64,000 nucleotides of DNA from assembly GCA_026075535.2 (NCBI GenBank), contig AP026540.1, positions 3,224,001 through 3,288,000 of the forward strand, written 5' to 3'. The DNA is from Tricholoma matsutake. Lineage: Eukaryota > Basidiomycota > Agaricomycetes > Agaricales > Tricholomataceae. Under the pieces are notes generated by a model that was given only the letters and a program-made list of their open reading frames with translations, made no database searches and was not told the DNA's origin. This document shows positions 45,262 to 56,222 of the stretch, in pieces. The translations under genes were made by a program, and so were the position numbers. The stretch's first letter is position 1. Every line of letters begins with the position of its first letter.

Positions 45262-45776
45262 GGCGATATTGAACTTCGACCAAGAATATCCGACTCGGAT
45301 CAGGAAGGAAGATTACCAAAAATCATGGGCCTACCCAATCTTTATCGTGAAGCAGCACGATCGATCTATTCCACAGACGTTGCTGTCTATGATGTTACCG
45401 GTCCTGGACTCATGTGCGATGCGGCGAGTTCCAACGAACGATTACTAGAATGATATTACTAGTGCAGAAGGCCAATGTAGAAAACTTTCATGCTGCTACT
45501 GTGCTACAAGAAATTTCGAGATTCAGCCTCTGGCCGCATTTGCAGAGCGTCTTCATTTCTCCAGCCAGAGATAGGCGTTGCGCCTAGCATACCAAAATCG
45601 GGGAGTACTGCGATCAATCTGACACATAAAATGATCCCTGGAATAAAAGAGAGTTGATATGTTCGACAGTAGCAGGGGGTGGCTCGCATCTCGCTATACA
45701 AGCCAGCAATTGACGAGAGTGACCAGCTGATACGTAAGAGAGACCGCAGACAGTGAAACCGAATTCAATCTGTCGT
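45262..45776. other. Intergenic
   Basis: Mostly non-coding. A 42-codon plus-strand frame (MGLPNLYREAARSIYS...) begins at about 45325 but has no support beyond its length. Confidence 0.4.
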
Positions 45777-46571
45777 CTATCGCCTCCGTCTGACCATCCG
45801 GCGTTTATGAGTGGGTCCTTCATCCGGTGCGTTGGAATCGGGTCGTGACAGCATATCTCTTGCTGCTGGCACATTTCCGCATACCCCACCGCTGCAGTCA
45901 TCGAATTCCCAAGTAATATTCTTGAGGACCCCCACGGACGGGAGTGCAAATTTGTTGAACACAGCTGGTGAGAGGTCGAGATCAAATTCTCCAGGGCAGG
46001 TCGGGCATTCGTCTGTTACCCGTGCGCCGACAGACACGCCTCTATCTACATACCAGAGAGCGGGAGTAAGTCGGGATCCATGTACAAAGGACAAGAATGC
46101 CTAAACACGGACAGTGGATCGTAAGGTTCCTATTGCAGATAGGATTGCTTGAGAAAATGAACAATTGTGAAGCTGGTGGACTTTCGATAATTCTGATAGA
46201 CTCACTCATTAGGGTTGGCAGTGGCACCACTAATAACACATGAGCAAGTAGGTATCGTTATTAGGAGCTGGGGACACAAACGTACGGAAAATGTTGAAAA
46301 AGTCGGGAAGAAGCGGCCACTATGAAATCAGCTTCGGTATTCTGCGCCCCACAGGCTCCTAGTCCTATTTAAAAAAAGCGAGACATTAGCACATCTGTGA
46401 GCAGACCTAAGGTAAGCTCGCCTGGTGCGAAGAATGTAGCTACGCGAAGCAATTCAAGCTCAGCCACGGATGTTAGTTGCGAAAGGCATAAGACGCACCT
46501 CTACCACTCTTACCACTCACGGCTGTGAGAGATAGTAACAGAAAGAGAAACTGGATGGCAAAGTAGAACAT
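45777..46571 (-). CDS. Small secreted double-psi beta-barrel (RlpA/expansin-like) protein
   Basis: ATG at 46571 starts a signal peptide (MFYFAIQFLFLLLSLTAVSG). After an intron (GTGCGT ... AATAG) comes GLGACGAQNTEADFIVAASS, then further short exons, and a long last exon with VSVGARVTDECPTCPGEFDL, DLSPAVFNKF and GVLKNITWEF. These are the landmarks of fungal RlpA-like/barwin-fold proteins (GLGACG near the start, V-DECPGC, LDLSPAAF). The last exon continues about 45 residues past the usual end, ending in a basic tail KRRMVRRRR. The joins at 46.05-46.25 kb are not resolved. It is probably extracellular, of a family involved in wall loosening or host interaction. Confidence 0.7.
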
Positions 46572-46696
46572 GAAATTGGCAACTGTCAAAAGCTGAGATG
46601 ACGAAGATCCTGTAAGATGGACCGAGCCTGCGGTATGAGAGTGACACTCCAGGTGTGATGAGACTGGCTGAACTCAGTTCTTAGCCTAGGTGAGGT

Positions 46697-46705
46697 CTTT
46701 ATATA
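46697..46705 (-). promoter_or_regulatory. TATA box of the RlpA-like gene
   Basis: TATATAAAG on the minus strand, about 126 bases upstream of the ATG at 46571, a normal fungal spacing for a TATA element with a leader. Confidence 0.5.
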
Positions 46706-46719
46706 TCTTCAGGCGGGGG

Positions 46720-47978
46720 CCAGGGTTAAACCACTCCATCAGAGATGCCATAATGAACGAGGGCCCTGTATGACCATTTGATCCAGTAACTCGGGTGGGG
46801 TTGCTATATAGACATCTGTGACGGCTAGGAAAGAGGTACATATTTAATCAACGAAACAGGGGGAACGAGATGTCGCGAAGTCGGGGATAGTTCGTGTTTG
46901 TATAGGTAAGTCGGACGCTCAATGACAATGGGTTCTGAGGGTATGAAACCAAGTCAAATTGTTGACACAGAGTCTAGGTCAAAGACGCAGCTCACAGCCA
47001 ACAAGCCCTCGGGATGGGGTTTACTTTGAAACAGATTTCATGATAACCCGTGTTGATGACCAAGTGATGACGGTACCGGTGACTCGGGGCGCGTTCGGGT
47101 GCCCGGTATTGCTACATACAGGACATCTGCAGACATCTGCATGTGCTGTCATATATCCGATCCGAAATCATGGGTTTTGGGTTGTTTTAGTCGAACTTGA
47201 GTCGAACTATCGATGCGGCCTAGATGAAACGAAAAGAAAAGAAAAATATCTACCTGTAATAACTTTCCCTCAACTTCGTAAAAATCTTACACTTCGTATT
47301 CTGTGTGACATTTAGCTAAATATTGGTTCTATTATGAGATTTCTTACTCGAGAGTAGCAGGTGCCATGGACCATGATGAATACATAGGTGATATGAAACG
47401 TGACAGAGATGTGACACTGCCCTGAGAATTAGTGCACCTGATCTTCCTACAAACTCGGCCTCATAATATTAATAGTGGATGATCCGGTGCCTCACCTAGG
47501 TCCTACTCCTTATACATGGGCAAAACACGATGTATAAGGGGCACTCAATAATCAATTATTATTAAGTTCAGAAAGTTCGTTCACTTTAGTGGGTGACTTC
47601 CCGTAAGGATCTAGAAAAATCTGGAGAGGTTTCAACCGCCTTAATGACCATCAGCCGAGATGCCGAAACCAAATCGATGTGTTATATTACTGTTCCTGAA
47701 ATGCGACTCAGGACCCCTCTGTAGACTGTAGGTCAGTTCAGACAGTTTTTGCACAATCAGGATGATTGGATCCTCCTCTTTGGCACTCCGCACACCCATT
47801 TTAGGCAGAGTTCCATAATCTCGGGTCCATAGTTCCTTTCAGACCTTTCCCCATACAAATCACAACTACAGTCGCTCTTTTTCTTCATCACTCAATGGAG
47901 AATTCGAACCAACAACAGGATAATTTAGGCTCAAAATCTCCTGCAAGTCCTTTGAGAGATCATGGGGCCAGTTACCCC
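46720..47978. other. Intergenic between gene island and transposon block
   Basis: No gene seen; one plus-strand frame (46959-47315) has no recognisable domain. It ends with GTTACCCC (47971-47978), the left copy of the duplication flanking the next element. Confidence 0.5.
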
Positions 47979-48597
47979 TACACTGTCCAAGTTCCGGTCC
48001 GGTCCAGGTCCGGACCGGGGTCCGACCTGCTAAAAGACATTTTTTACCTGTAAAGTTTCAAAAATGAGTGTTAGTTGTGCAACAGCACATATCGTGCTGC
48101 TACGTGGCTTTGGGAACCCAAGTAAGCAGAAACATTTGTTTTGAGAAAAAAAAACAGCTAGTCAAAGAAACACTGAAAAAGAAAAGATACAATTAACCCC
48201 GAGGATTCCCCAAATGCAACACTGTCACTCTCGTTCCTGACCAACACACTCACACTCAACCCTGTCACACTCACTTCTGAGCTGGCCACACTCACTCAGG
48301 CGCCAACCACACTCACCCCAAAGCTGCCACACTCCTGCTATATGTCCACATACATGCCACACTGAACACTCTGCAAAGGACTTGGAAGTTTTAGAAGTCC
48401 TGTGTATACACCTGCATTTGAATGGACCCAGAACGAACTTTATATGCTTTACTTGGGTATTACTAGGTATTACTAGGGTCTGTGAAACACTATGGTTACA
48501 TTAGGTAACATTTCAAGCTTGAAGCACCATTGGCGTGATTTGTTAGTACCACTAAAAGGTCATTTAGTCACTCGCCATGTAACCCAGGCCCATAAGT

Positions 48598-49066
48598 GTC
48601 GAGAAATTGATTGAAAACTTCTTTGCTATACCGCATGTATAAGGGCAACCTGAGCCTCTAGCAAAGGGAAATCCGAAGTTAAAATTATGCTACATAATAC
48701 AGGGATTGGGGGCGCACCTAGCAAAGGGAAATCCGAAGAGAAAACTCTAAGGATCCCCTTGCTGATGCCCAGTATATGTGAAGACAACAAAAATCAAATA
48801 TAACCTAAAAATAGAAAAAGGTGGAGATAGGCAGATCAAGGCCGCCAAATGACATCATACCAAGGGGTATGTGTCGGAAGGGGTACTCCGCCTCTAAATA
48901 TAAAAGTGTCAACATATACAAACATGATAGCAAGGGAAAATTAGTAATAAAATCCGGAAAAATCATAGAAAATGAAGAATAGAAGGAAATGAGGTGGGGA
49001 AAAATATGGGACGAACATAAAAAATAGGAAAAACACACAGGGCACCCCCCTAGTCCCCTTACATCA
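48598..49066 (-). repeat. Left LTR of G5
   Basis: Reads TGTAAGGGGACTAGG ... TTTCTCGACA on the minus strand. The direct words AGCAAAGGGAAATCCGAAG occur twice within it (near 48660 and 48720). Immediately outside (48589-48597, minus) stands TTATGGGCC, which resembles an initiator-Met half-tRNA primer site. Confidence 0.65.
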
Positions 49067-49074
49067 CCACCTCT

Positions 49075-50535
49075 CTAAGATGCATCGCCCCGATGCATTC
49101 GAAATCGTATATGACCAAAGTCCGTGACTTGAATGCGACGCGGTGCAGCAGTGTGCCGTCGGTGGAATTCCTTGATTAACCGAGGGGCATTTACGTCAGA
49201 CTCTTCGACCCATGAGTTCTCCTCATACCCATAACCCTTCCAATGTACCAAATACTGGAGTTTTCCTCGACGCAAACAGCTGTCCAAGATTGACTCGACT
49301 TCATATTGGGGTTCTCCCTCGATCACTGTAGGTGGTGGTGGTGGGTGTGAATGGTGTCCCGGGAACGGATCTGGGGGAGCTGGAAGCAATTTGATGACAT
49401 GGAAGACGGGATGGAGTCTGGACATGGAGGCTGGAAGGCGTAGACGATAGGCATGTGTTCCAACGCACTTGACAATGGGGAAAGGTCCCAAGAAGCGATG
49501 AGCGAGTTTCTTGGATGGACGTGTAGTGGAGATGTCACTGGAGTCGAGATAAACTCGATCACCAACCTTGTACTGAGGGGTTGGGGAGTGGCGCTGGTTG
49601 TAAAATCGCGCCATGTCATCCTTCGCCTTTGCTAAGGCTGCCCTTGCCTCCTCCAAGCTATCCCTCATGCGTTCTGTGAACTCATTCACTGTCTCGATGT
49701 GTGAGGGAGTTTGGCGAGGTTCAAATCCCATGCGTGGATGTCGTCCAGTGTCTAAGAGGAAAGGGGTCTGTTGAGTGGAAGCATGGACATGGTTGTTGTA
49801 TCCGAACTCGGCCAAAGGAAGGAGATCATCCCAATCATCCTGGCATTCATTGACAAAGAGGCGGATGTACTGCTCCAGTTCCTGGTTGACTCGCTCCGTC
49901 TGGCCATCAGTTTGTGGGTGATAAGCAGTTGAAGCGAGGAGTTTGATCCCCAGGAGTCGGTACAGCTCACGAGTGAACTCTGCCATGAACTGAGGGCCAC
50001 GATCCGAGAGGAAGGCACCAGGAAGTCCATGTAATTTCCACACGTGGTGGAGGTAGAGTCGAGCGGCACCTAGGGCACTGACAGTGGTGTGAGTGGGAAT
50101 GAAGTGAGTGTGTTTTCCCACTGAGTCAACTGTGCACATCACCGCATCAAACCCGTTTGACTCTGGCAATTCCACCACAAAGTCGATGCTGATGACATCC
50201 CAACGACTCTCTGGAACAGGAAGAGGGTGTAGCTCACCAATAGGCTTGCGACAAGGGACCTTGGTGCGTAAGCAAAGGTCACAAGTGCGACAATACTGAC
50301 CAATGAGCTGTGACATTTGTGGCCACCAATAGTTCCGTGAGGTGAGCTCCAAGGTCTTCCAGCGTCCGGGGTGGCCAGCAATCTGTGAGTCATGGTGTTG
50401 GGATATGATGCGCTGGCGAAGGTCTGGGTCATTGGGAACATAGATGCGATCCCTGAAATACAACAAGTCCTCCTTTTCAGCCCACTCTGCCGCACGTAAG
50501 GAAAGGGTCGATCCCTTCCTCAGTTCTTTAACAGC
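49075..50535 (-). CDS. G5 integrase with chromodomain
   Basis: A long intact frame: HHCC domain (HHDSQIAGHPGRWKTLEL ... CRTCDLC), catalytic core with Asp in VISIDFVVELP, Asp in FLSDRGPQF and Glu in YHPQTDGQTERVNQELEQ, then DRVYLDSSDISTTRPSKKLA and a chromodomain (YLVHWKGYGYEENSWVEES). All catalytic residues are present. It joins the RNase H frame through a single TGA at 50536-50538 where Arg is expected. This is the best preserved integrase in the window. Confidence 0.85.
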   Translation of the reverse strand, partial: AVKELRKGSTLSLRAAEWAEKEDLLYFRDRIYVPNDPDLRQRIISQHHDSQIAGHPGRWKTLELTSRNYWWPQMSQLIGQYCRTCDLCLRTKVPCRKPIGELHPLPVPESRWDVISIDFVVELPESNGFDAVMCTVDSVGKHTHFIPTHTTVSALGAARLYLHHVWKLHGLPGAFLSDRGPQFMAEFTRELYRLLGIKLLASTAYHPQTDGQTERVNQELEQYIRLFVNECQDDWDDLLPLAEFGYNNHVHASTQQTPFLLDTGRHPRMGFEPRQTPSHIETVNEFTERMRDSLEEARAALAKAKDDMARFYNQRHSPTPQYKVGDRVYLDSSDISTTRPSKKLAHRFLGPFPIVKCVGTHAYRLRLPASMSRLHPVFHVIKLLPAPPDPFPGHHSHPPPPPTVIEGEPQYEVESILDSCLRRGKLQYLVHWKGYGYEENSWVEESDVNAPRLIKEFHRRHTAAPRRIQVTDFGHIRFRMHRGDAS

Positions 50536-51544
50536 TCAGGCAACAACATCCTCATGTAAACTGCTATGGTTTGCGCGATGAATGTCACGTAGAATGTCCC
50601 GCTCCTTGCCCTGGGGTGCGATGCCTTCCAGTGCCCGAATGGTGAACAGGTCTGGCTGCAACAGCACAATGTTTTGGTTGTCACCGCTGCCATCCCCATG
50701 GTCTGCACGTTGGGATAGGGCATCGGTCTTCCCCATGCTGCGACCCGGACGGTGGTGCAAGGAGAAGTCGAATCTAGATAGATACAGGGACCAATGAGCT
50801 TGACGACGGTTCAATTTCTTGGCCATCATGAAGTACTCGAGGTTCTTGTGATCCGTCCAAATTTCCACCTTGTGTTGGGCACCCTCGAGGAAGTGTCGCC
50901 ACTCCTCAAGCGCACGCATTATCGCCAACATCTCCTTGTCATGGATCTCGTAGTTTCTCTCTACAGCACTAAGGCTTTTGGAGTAGAACGCAACAGGATG
51001 CCACTTCTGGTCCTCCGGAGACTGCTGAGACAACACAGCGCCCGTCGCAAAGTCAGAACTGTCGGCTTCTACATGAAAAGGACGTGAATCGTCAGCAAAG
51101 GTAAGGATCGGAGCGGAAGTGACCATCTCCTTAAGCTTTTCGAACGCCTCCTGTTGTGCATTATCCCACCTCCATGCCTCCTTTCCTGTCAAGTCGAACA
51201 GTGGTCGTGCATGATGTGAGAAATCCTTGATAAAACGCCGATAAAAATTGATGAAGCCCAGGAAAGACTGCACCTCCTTCTTGTTTGTGGGCGTCGGCCA
51301 AGCTGTGACCCCGTTTACCTTGATAGGATCCATCTCCACTTGACCCTCCGAGATAATCAGGCCGAGGTACTCGATCTTGGTCCTTTCGAACTCGCATTTG
51401 TCCTGACGAAGGTAGAGTTTGTACCGTCGAAGTCGCTCTAGGATGAGGCGCGTGATGCGACGGTGCTCTTCAACCGTGCGAGTGAAGATGAGGATGTCGT
51501 CGAGATAGATGCAGACAATGCCTTCAAGGATGAGGTCATGGAAG
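50536..51544 (-). pseudogene. G5 RT (C-terminal half) and RNase H
   Basis: Begins inside RT at ILEGIVCIYLDDILIFTRTVEEH, right at the LTR fusion, and goes on through FLGFINFYRRFIKDFSHHARPL, then RNase H (ADSSDFATGAVLSQ, VERNYEIHDKEMLAIMRALEEW, TDHKNLEYFM, GKTDALSQRAD). It lacks the RT N-terminus, so it cannot act alone. Confidence 0.8.
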
Positions 51545-51869
51545 AGAAAACTCTAAGGATCCCCTTGCTGATGCCCAGTATATGTGAAGACAACAAAAAT
51601 CAAATATAACCTAAAAATAGAAAAAGGCGGAGATAGGCGGATCAAGGCCGCCGAATGACATCATACCAAGGGGTATGTGTCGGAAGGGGTACTCCGCCTC
51701 TAAATATAAAAGTGTCAACATATACAAACATGATAGCAAGGGAAAATTAGTAATAAAATCCGGAAAAATCATAGAAAATGAAGAATAGAAGGAAATGAGG
51801 TGGGGAAAAATATGGGACGAACATAAAAAATAGGAAAAACACACAGGGCACCCCCCTAGTCCCCTTACA
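51545..51869 (-). repeat. Right LTR of G5 (truncated)
   Basis: First about 325 bp of the LTR, almost identical to 48742-49066, joined at 51544/51545 to RT coding sequence. Confidence 0.8.
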
Positions 51870-52430
51870 GCATGTCAATGTGGTCTAAAAAACCTGACTC
51901 ACTGGCCGGTGGCATCAGGTGTGTTTCATATGTATTCATTTCACTAAAGTCATCAAAGCTAGGGTGCTTCGAGATTAGTGGCTGAACCAAAGCCTAATGC
52001 TATGGAGCTTACTTGAATGCATAGGGATCCCAACTTGTATCTATAGAATTTGGTTTTGGATTGTCACTTGAAGCAATCATGGATTCCAAGTCTGTCATCA
52101 ATGTCAGTATTGCTATGTATTCCACATAATGGTCATAAGGGTTGTGACACACCTGTGTTCATAGACAATGCCACATCTGAACTGCCTGGTATGCTGGATG
52201 GTTTCTCAATAGGCAGAGAACTTGATGATGGCACACTTCCCAGAGAAAGCATGCTGACAGGAGTCTCGACTGCGGAAAAGACGGTCATGACAGCTAGTGA
52301 TCAATGATCATCAGTCTCACATCCCTCAACTCATCCAAAAAATGATAATGTATGTACCTTTTTGATAGGGAATATCAGCCTTGCGCGCTGCAGTACTCCT
52401 CTTCGATGACTTGACATGACCACTTGAGTT
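51870..52430. other. M2 interior 3' of the transposase
   Basis: Non-coding or decayed exon sequence of M2. A plus-strand frame at 52050-52307 is probably chance. Confidence 0.4.
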
Positions 52431-55400
52431 TCATTCAGCCTTGTACTTTGTCTTTGTAGTAAGCTGTGATTTGGTAGCCTTCAAAGCCTTGAGTTTGTCT
52501 TGGTTCTCATTTTGTGCTTGGGTGAGAGCTTCTATCTTCTTGCTGACCTCAGAGATTGAGTCATCCCGATGCTTGTTTTCATGGTGTTTCTCATGGGCAT
52601 GATTGATACGAGCAACTGATTGTGACATGCGGTTGTATGTGTTGTTGCAATTGTTCATTAACACTCCAGTCTTGCAGGATGCTTGAATTTTGGCAGCAGT
52701 CTAATCATCCAGTTTTCGAGCACTAGGAAGACAAATGTCAGTAGAAGAAAGAATCACAGATGAGTAAAACAAATGTACTAACATCACAATTGCTTCCATG
52801 AGAGAATGCTTGATGCCAGTGTGCTGATTAGTCCAGTGATGTTGAGATTCACCAAGCTTAGTTGTCGACTGAGTGATAGCCTAATCCTCGGGAGCCATTT
52901 TTGAAAGACATTGGATAAGTGACGGCAGAATCCACTTGTTGGTGACCTTGTGTGCCCACCAATCTACTCATGCGTAAGACACAAAAATGATCACCACTCA
53001 CATAACATACCCTGAGCCTCCTTAATTCTGAGACACTTGATCCACTTTGTAAACTTCTGGACCTCAGCCTCCGTCTTCATGTATGGAAAATTGATTAAAC
53101 GATCATATTGTTTGTCGTTGACATATGGCCGTAATGCATGAACCCCTCTAGGTTGATGTTTTAAGTGAGGCTCATTGAATATTGGATGTGGTACATACCG
53201 TTTCCCATGTGCGTAGCAGCCTTGGCAAAATGACTGAACAAAAATCTCAACATCGGTATTCTTTGGCAACCCACTATGATCAGGCTCATTCATTGGAAGA
53301 AAAGAGTCACCAAGACCGAGAACCTGTGCAGCTTCAAAATCAACATGGAAACATAAAAGTGTCCCACCCTTAGAAATCCGCTTCAGCAAGATGTGCTTCC
53401 CAGTGAGACATTCCATGAGACCTTGAAAAGCATCAAATATGGCTTTATACTGTGACCGATCAGCACGATTTGAGTACACCCGAGCAATGGTAACTGCTGC
53501 AAGGCAAGGTTAGTACTACAATAGTGAACAAACACAGTACCACACTGAACTGCAGGTACCCATATTGCAAACTCGACCTCCTTGTGATCACCAGCTGCTC
53601 GTTTGAATGTTGTATCAACATGAAGTCCAGTCACAGTATGAACGAGATTGAGTAAGTAGGAATTGGCTGTGAACATCAAAGATCTGCCGCTTGGGGTAGT
53701 GGTGATCCGATGTGTGTAGCGATCCTCAACTGGCTTGTCAAGATCCTTCGTGAAGAGATCCCAGACACCTGAAAATATGTTAGTATGAAGAATCCTTTCA
53801 GCTGACATGACATACCAGGAATACCTTGGCCATGTGGGTATGCATCCTTTTTTTGCTCACATATCAGATCCTGCTTGAGGCGATTTCCCTGCAGAGGAGC
53901 ACAGTACAGTGCAGGAGTTTTGCCTCTGAGAATAAGCTGCGTGCTTGGTGCTGAGACACAAAGTAAATATAGAACAAAACTTGGCCAAACTGTTCATACC
54001 ATTCTCTATAGACTTGACAGTAGCCCCAACCACACCAACTGCATCAATGCACTGCTTGAACAGAGACTTGATATCATGCGATGCCTTGGTTGCAGGGAGG
54101 ATTGGATGATTGTGAGGTTGTTCATGATTCGGCACTATGCACACCATTCGAATGGCAGGGTCAGTGGGAATATAAATGGGGCATGAAGCACCACAACAGT
54201 GGCATATCATCTTGCTCGGCTTGCCGTTTCCATTATGAGGATATCCTAATGCTTAGTTAACAGTGGCACTTATTTATCAGAGCAATTCACTTATGACACT
54301 TGGTGAACTTCGCACCAATATGCGCTGAAACAATTGAGCTGCATGCTACAGGCCCAGAGTCACGGAAAATAATTCTGCAAGAAGCCCTTCATCAACATTA
54401 TCCAGGATGGTACTAGTTCGATGTCCGGTCTTGAAGTCCCTCCGCCATCCAGAACACGCGATAAAATAATTTTGTCGCATGCGAAATCCCTCCATGATGA
54501 TGTTGTTGTTTGAGCATTAGATAACGAAAGAAATGATCAATTGCTCACTTTGTTCTGGCCTGCTTTCATTGTTGGAATGCCAGTGCATGGCTCGCCGCTG
54601 TCATCAATTGCAGCACACATTTTTGTGTGAATTACAGACCAAAAACTAGGAAAACATCAGAAGGGAATCATCATATAGAACACAAGACGTACGTGAGAGT
54701 CAACTTTTCAGCAGAATTAGCCTCCAGAGTGCATGTTTCAATCTGGGCCTGCACCACCTCTTCCAGTGATTCTGGATCCAACTCATAATGTTCAACATTC
54801 AGGAGCTTTGGGTTGACATGACTGCAGGCATGGAATCCCGCACATTCAAGATGGCTGTGGCAGCATGGAATAGGCTGACCAGTGAAGATGTCCAAGGTGG
54901 GCTTGGAGTTGCCAGCACCTGTCATACCTGTCCAAGAATCCTGGTCCTGTGAAAATAACAATGATACATATAAACAGCCTTGGAGCGGTGTAACACCACG
55001 ACAGCATTTGGATGTACATTAATGCATCCACAGACAGCATTTCTCCCTTCTTATTGTAAACATCAAATTTTGGGTCACGAAGATTAAGAATGTAAGCAGT
55101 CTGTTGATGTGGCACAGGCCAGTAGGTAGGAATATCTGAGAGATATTCAATGCGCTTGACCAGAAGCTGCCGATTGAGGCGACAAGGGTGATCAGAAACA
55201 TGAGATTCAATTTCAGGATCAAGCCATTGGGTAGCTGAGACCTCGAGATCCAGCTCTAGGTCAGAAGTGTTGATAACCGAAGAGGTCTCAGAGGAGAGAA
55301 CATCTTTGTCAAAAGACTCAGATTTGTCAAAAGACTCAGATTCATCAAAAGACTCAGATTTGTCATCACCGTATACAGATCCAGGGGTGGCAACCAGAGT

Positions 55401-55676
55401 GTCACTGCTCACATCCATAGCCCAGTCAGCCAATTCATCCATAGCCTCATCCTCAGAATCTGACAGGATCTCAATAATTTCTGTACCATTCTTGACAACA
55501 GTATGTGTCTGAACTTGGGAAGCTGAAGCTGACTCAGACAAGTCTATGCAAACATTTGGTTCATTTTTGATTGTCAGTAATTGTGTGGCATTGGTGTCAG
55601 GTTCCATTTTGACACGTGTCGGCAGGCTGTCAGGTGCGTTCCTAAAGGGGTAGATCAATGATGATGCATCAATCAT
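52431..55676 (-). CDS. Mutator-like transposase of M2 (multi-exon)
   Basis: ATG at 55676 opens an acidic N-terminal region (EIIEILSDSEDEAMDELADW; a short repeat of SESFDKSESFDK). The protein continues over several exons: YWPVPHQQTAYILNLRDPKF, QDQDSWTGMTGAGNSKP with CCHSHLECAGFHACSH, GEPCTGIPTMKAGQNK, a zinc-ribbon-like CHCCGASCPIYIPTDP, ILPATKASHDI, GVWDLFTKDLDKPVEDRY, LHVDTTFKRA (first Asp), KRISKGGTLLCFHVDFEAAQ (second Asp), FPYMKTEAEVQKFTKWI, NKWILPSL and GESQHHWTN (probable Glu), then a C-terminal coiled coil (QAQNENQDKLKALKATKS). The architecture and DDE spacing fit the basidiomycete Mutator-type family. Most frames are open between plausible GT-AG introns, with a TAG-type break near 52885, so it is possibly near-functional. 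The exact exon map is not resolved. Confidence 0.7.
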
Positions 55677-56222
55677 GCATCAAACGCACATTCTTGAGAT
55701 GCACTGTGCCAGAAACTCTTTCAACCCAGGTATATCAACCCAATTTGTATCGATGAACTTGAGTGGGTTGCACTGTATGTAAAGCATGGTGTAGGTCTAT
55801 AAAGAAGTGTTAATGATGATCCACAGTGAATGAAATAACAACATGCCTCATCATGAAAGGCTTTGAGAAGCCCTTTGGGTACACTGTGGAGAAAATGTGT
55901 ATCGTCAGTGCTATGTGCCATGTCAACGTGAGTGGTGGTCGGGAGGTGGGTTTTCCAATACTTTTGTTCATCCTATTCTACCTGGAACATTACATAAGCT
56001 TTACTTTCATTGTCATGATTGATCTGTAGGAAATATTATTGAAAAATAGTACATATATAGATTATCGAGTGTGTGGGCACTGTAAGTGAGTGTGGCCAAC
56101 ATTTTAGTGAGTGTGGTTGGCACCTGAGTGAGTGTGGCTAGCCCAGATGTGAGTGTGGCCGAGTTGAGTGTGAGTGTGATGGTCAGGCATGAGAGTGACA
56201 GTGTCACATTTCACCTATCCTC
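55677..56222. repeat. Right subterminal and terminal repeat of M2
   Basis: Contains the M2 transposase 5' flank, then tandem units of GAGTGTGGC / GTGAGTGTG from about 56045 to the end, the inverted counterpart of 48201-48350. These repeats may be transposase binding sites. Confidence 0.65.

Larger units (their letters stand above)
48598..51869 (-). mobile_element. Gypsy chromovirus G5 (5'-deleted)
   Basis: Left LTR 48598-49066. The right LTR is truncated to 51545-51869 and fused directly to the middle of RT, so gag, protease and the N-terminal half of RT are gone. The shared about 325 bp of the two LTRs differ at only three positions that I count, all transitions, so the insertion is young. 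No clean 5-bp duplication is visible (ataag / gcatg), consistent with a rearranged element. Confidence 0.75.
48201..56222 (-). mobile_element. Mutator-like element M2
   Basis: Terminal inverted repeats of well over 100 bp start GAGGAT and share AAATG-ACACTGTCACTCTC and then many CACACTCAC units (48201 to about 48350; about 56045-56222). A perfect 9-bp duplication ATTAACCCC (48192-48200, 56223-56231) is the hallmark size of Mutator elements. Inside are a multi-exon transposase gene (52431-55676) and a later Gypsy insertion (48598-51869). Without the Gypsy it is about 4.75 kb. Confidence 0.85.

Noticed and set aside
45325..45455. 42-codon plus-strand ORF MGLPNLYREA...
   Set aside because: Too short and without any supporting signal; mentioned only as part of the intergenic region.
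46959..47315. 118-codon plus-strand ORF in the intergenic region
   Set aside because: No domain, no supporting introns, and ordinary length for chance frames.
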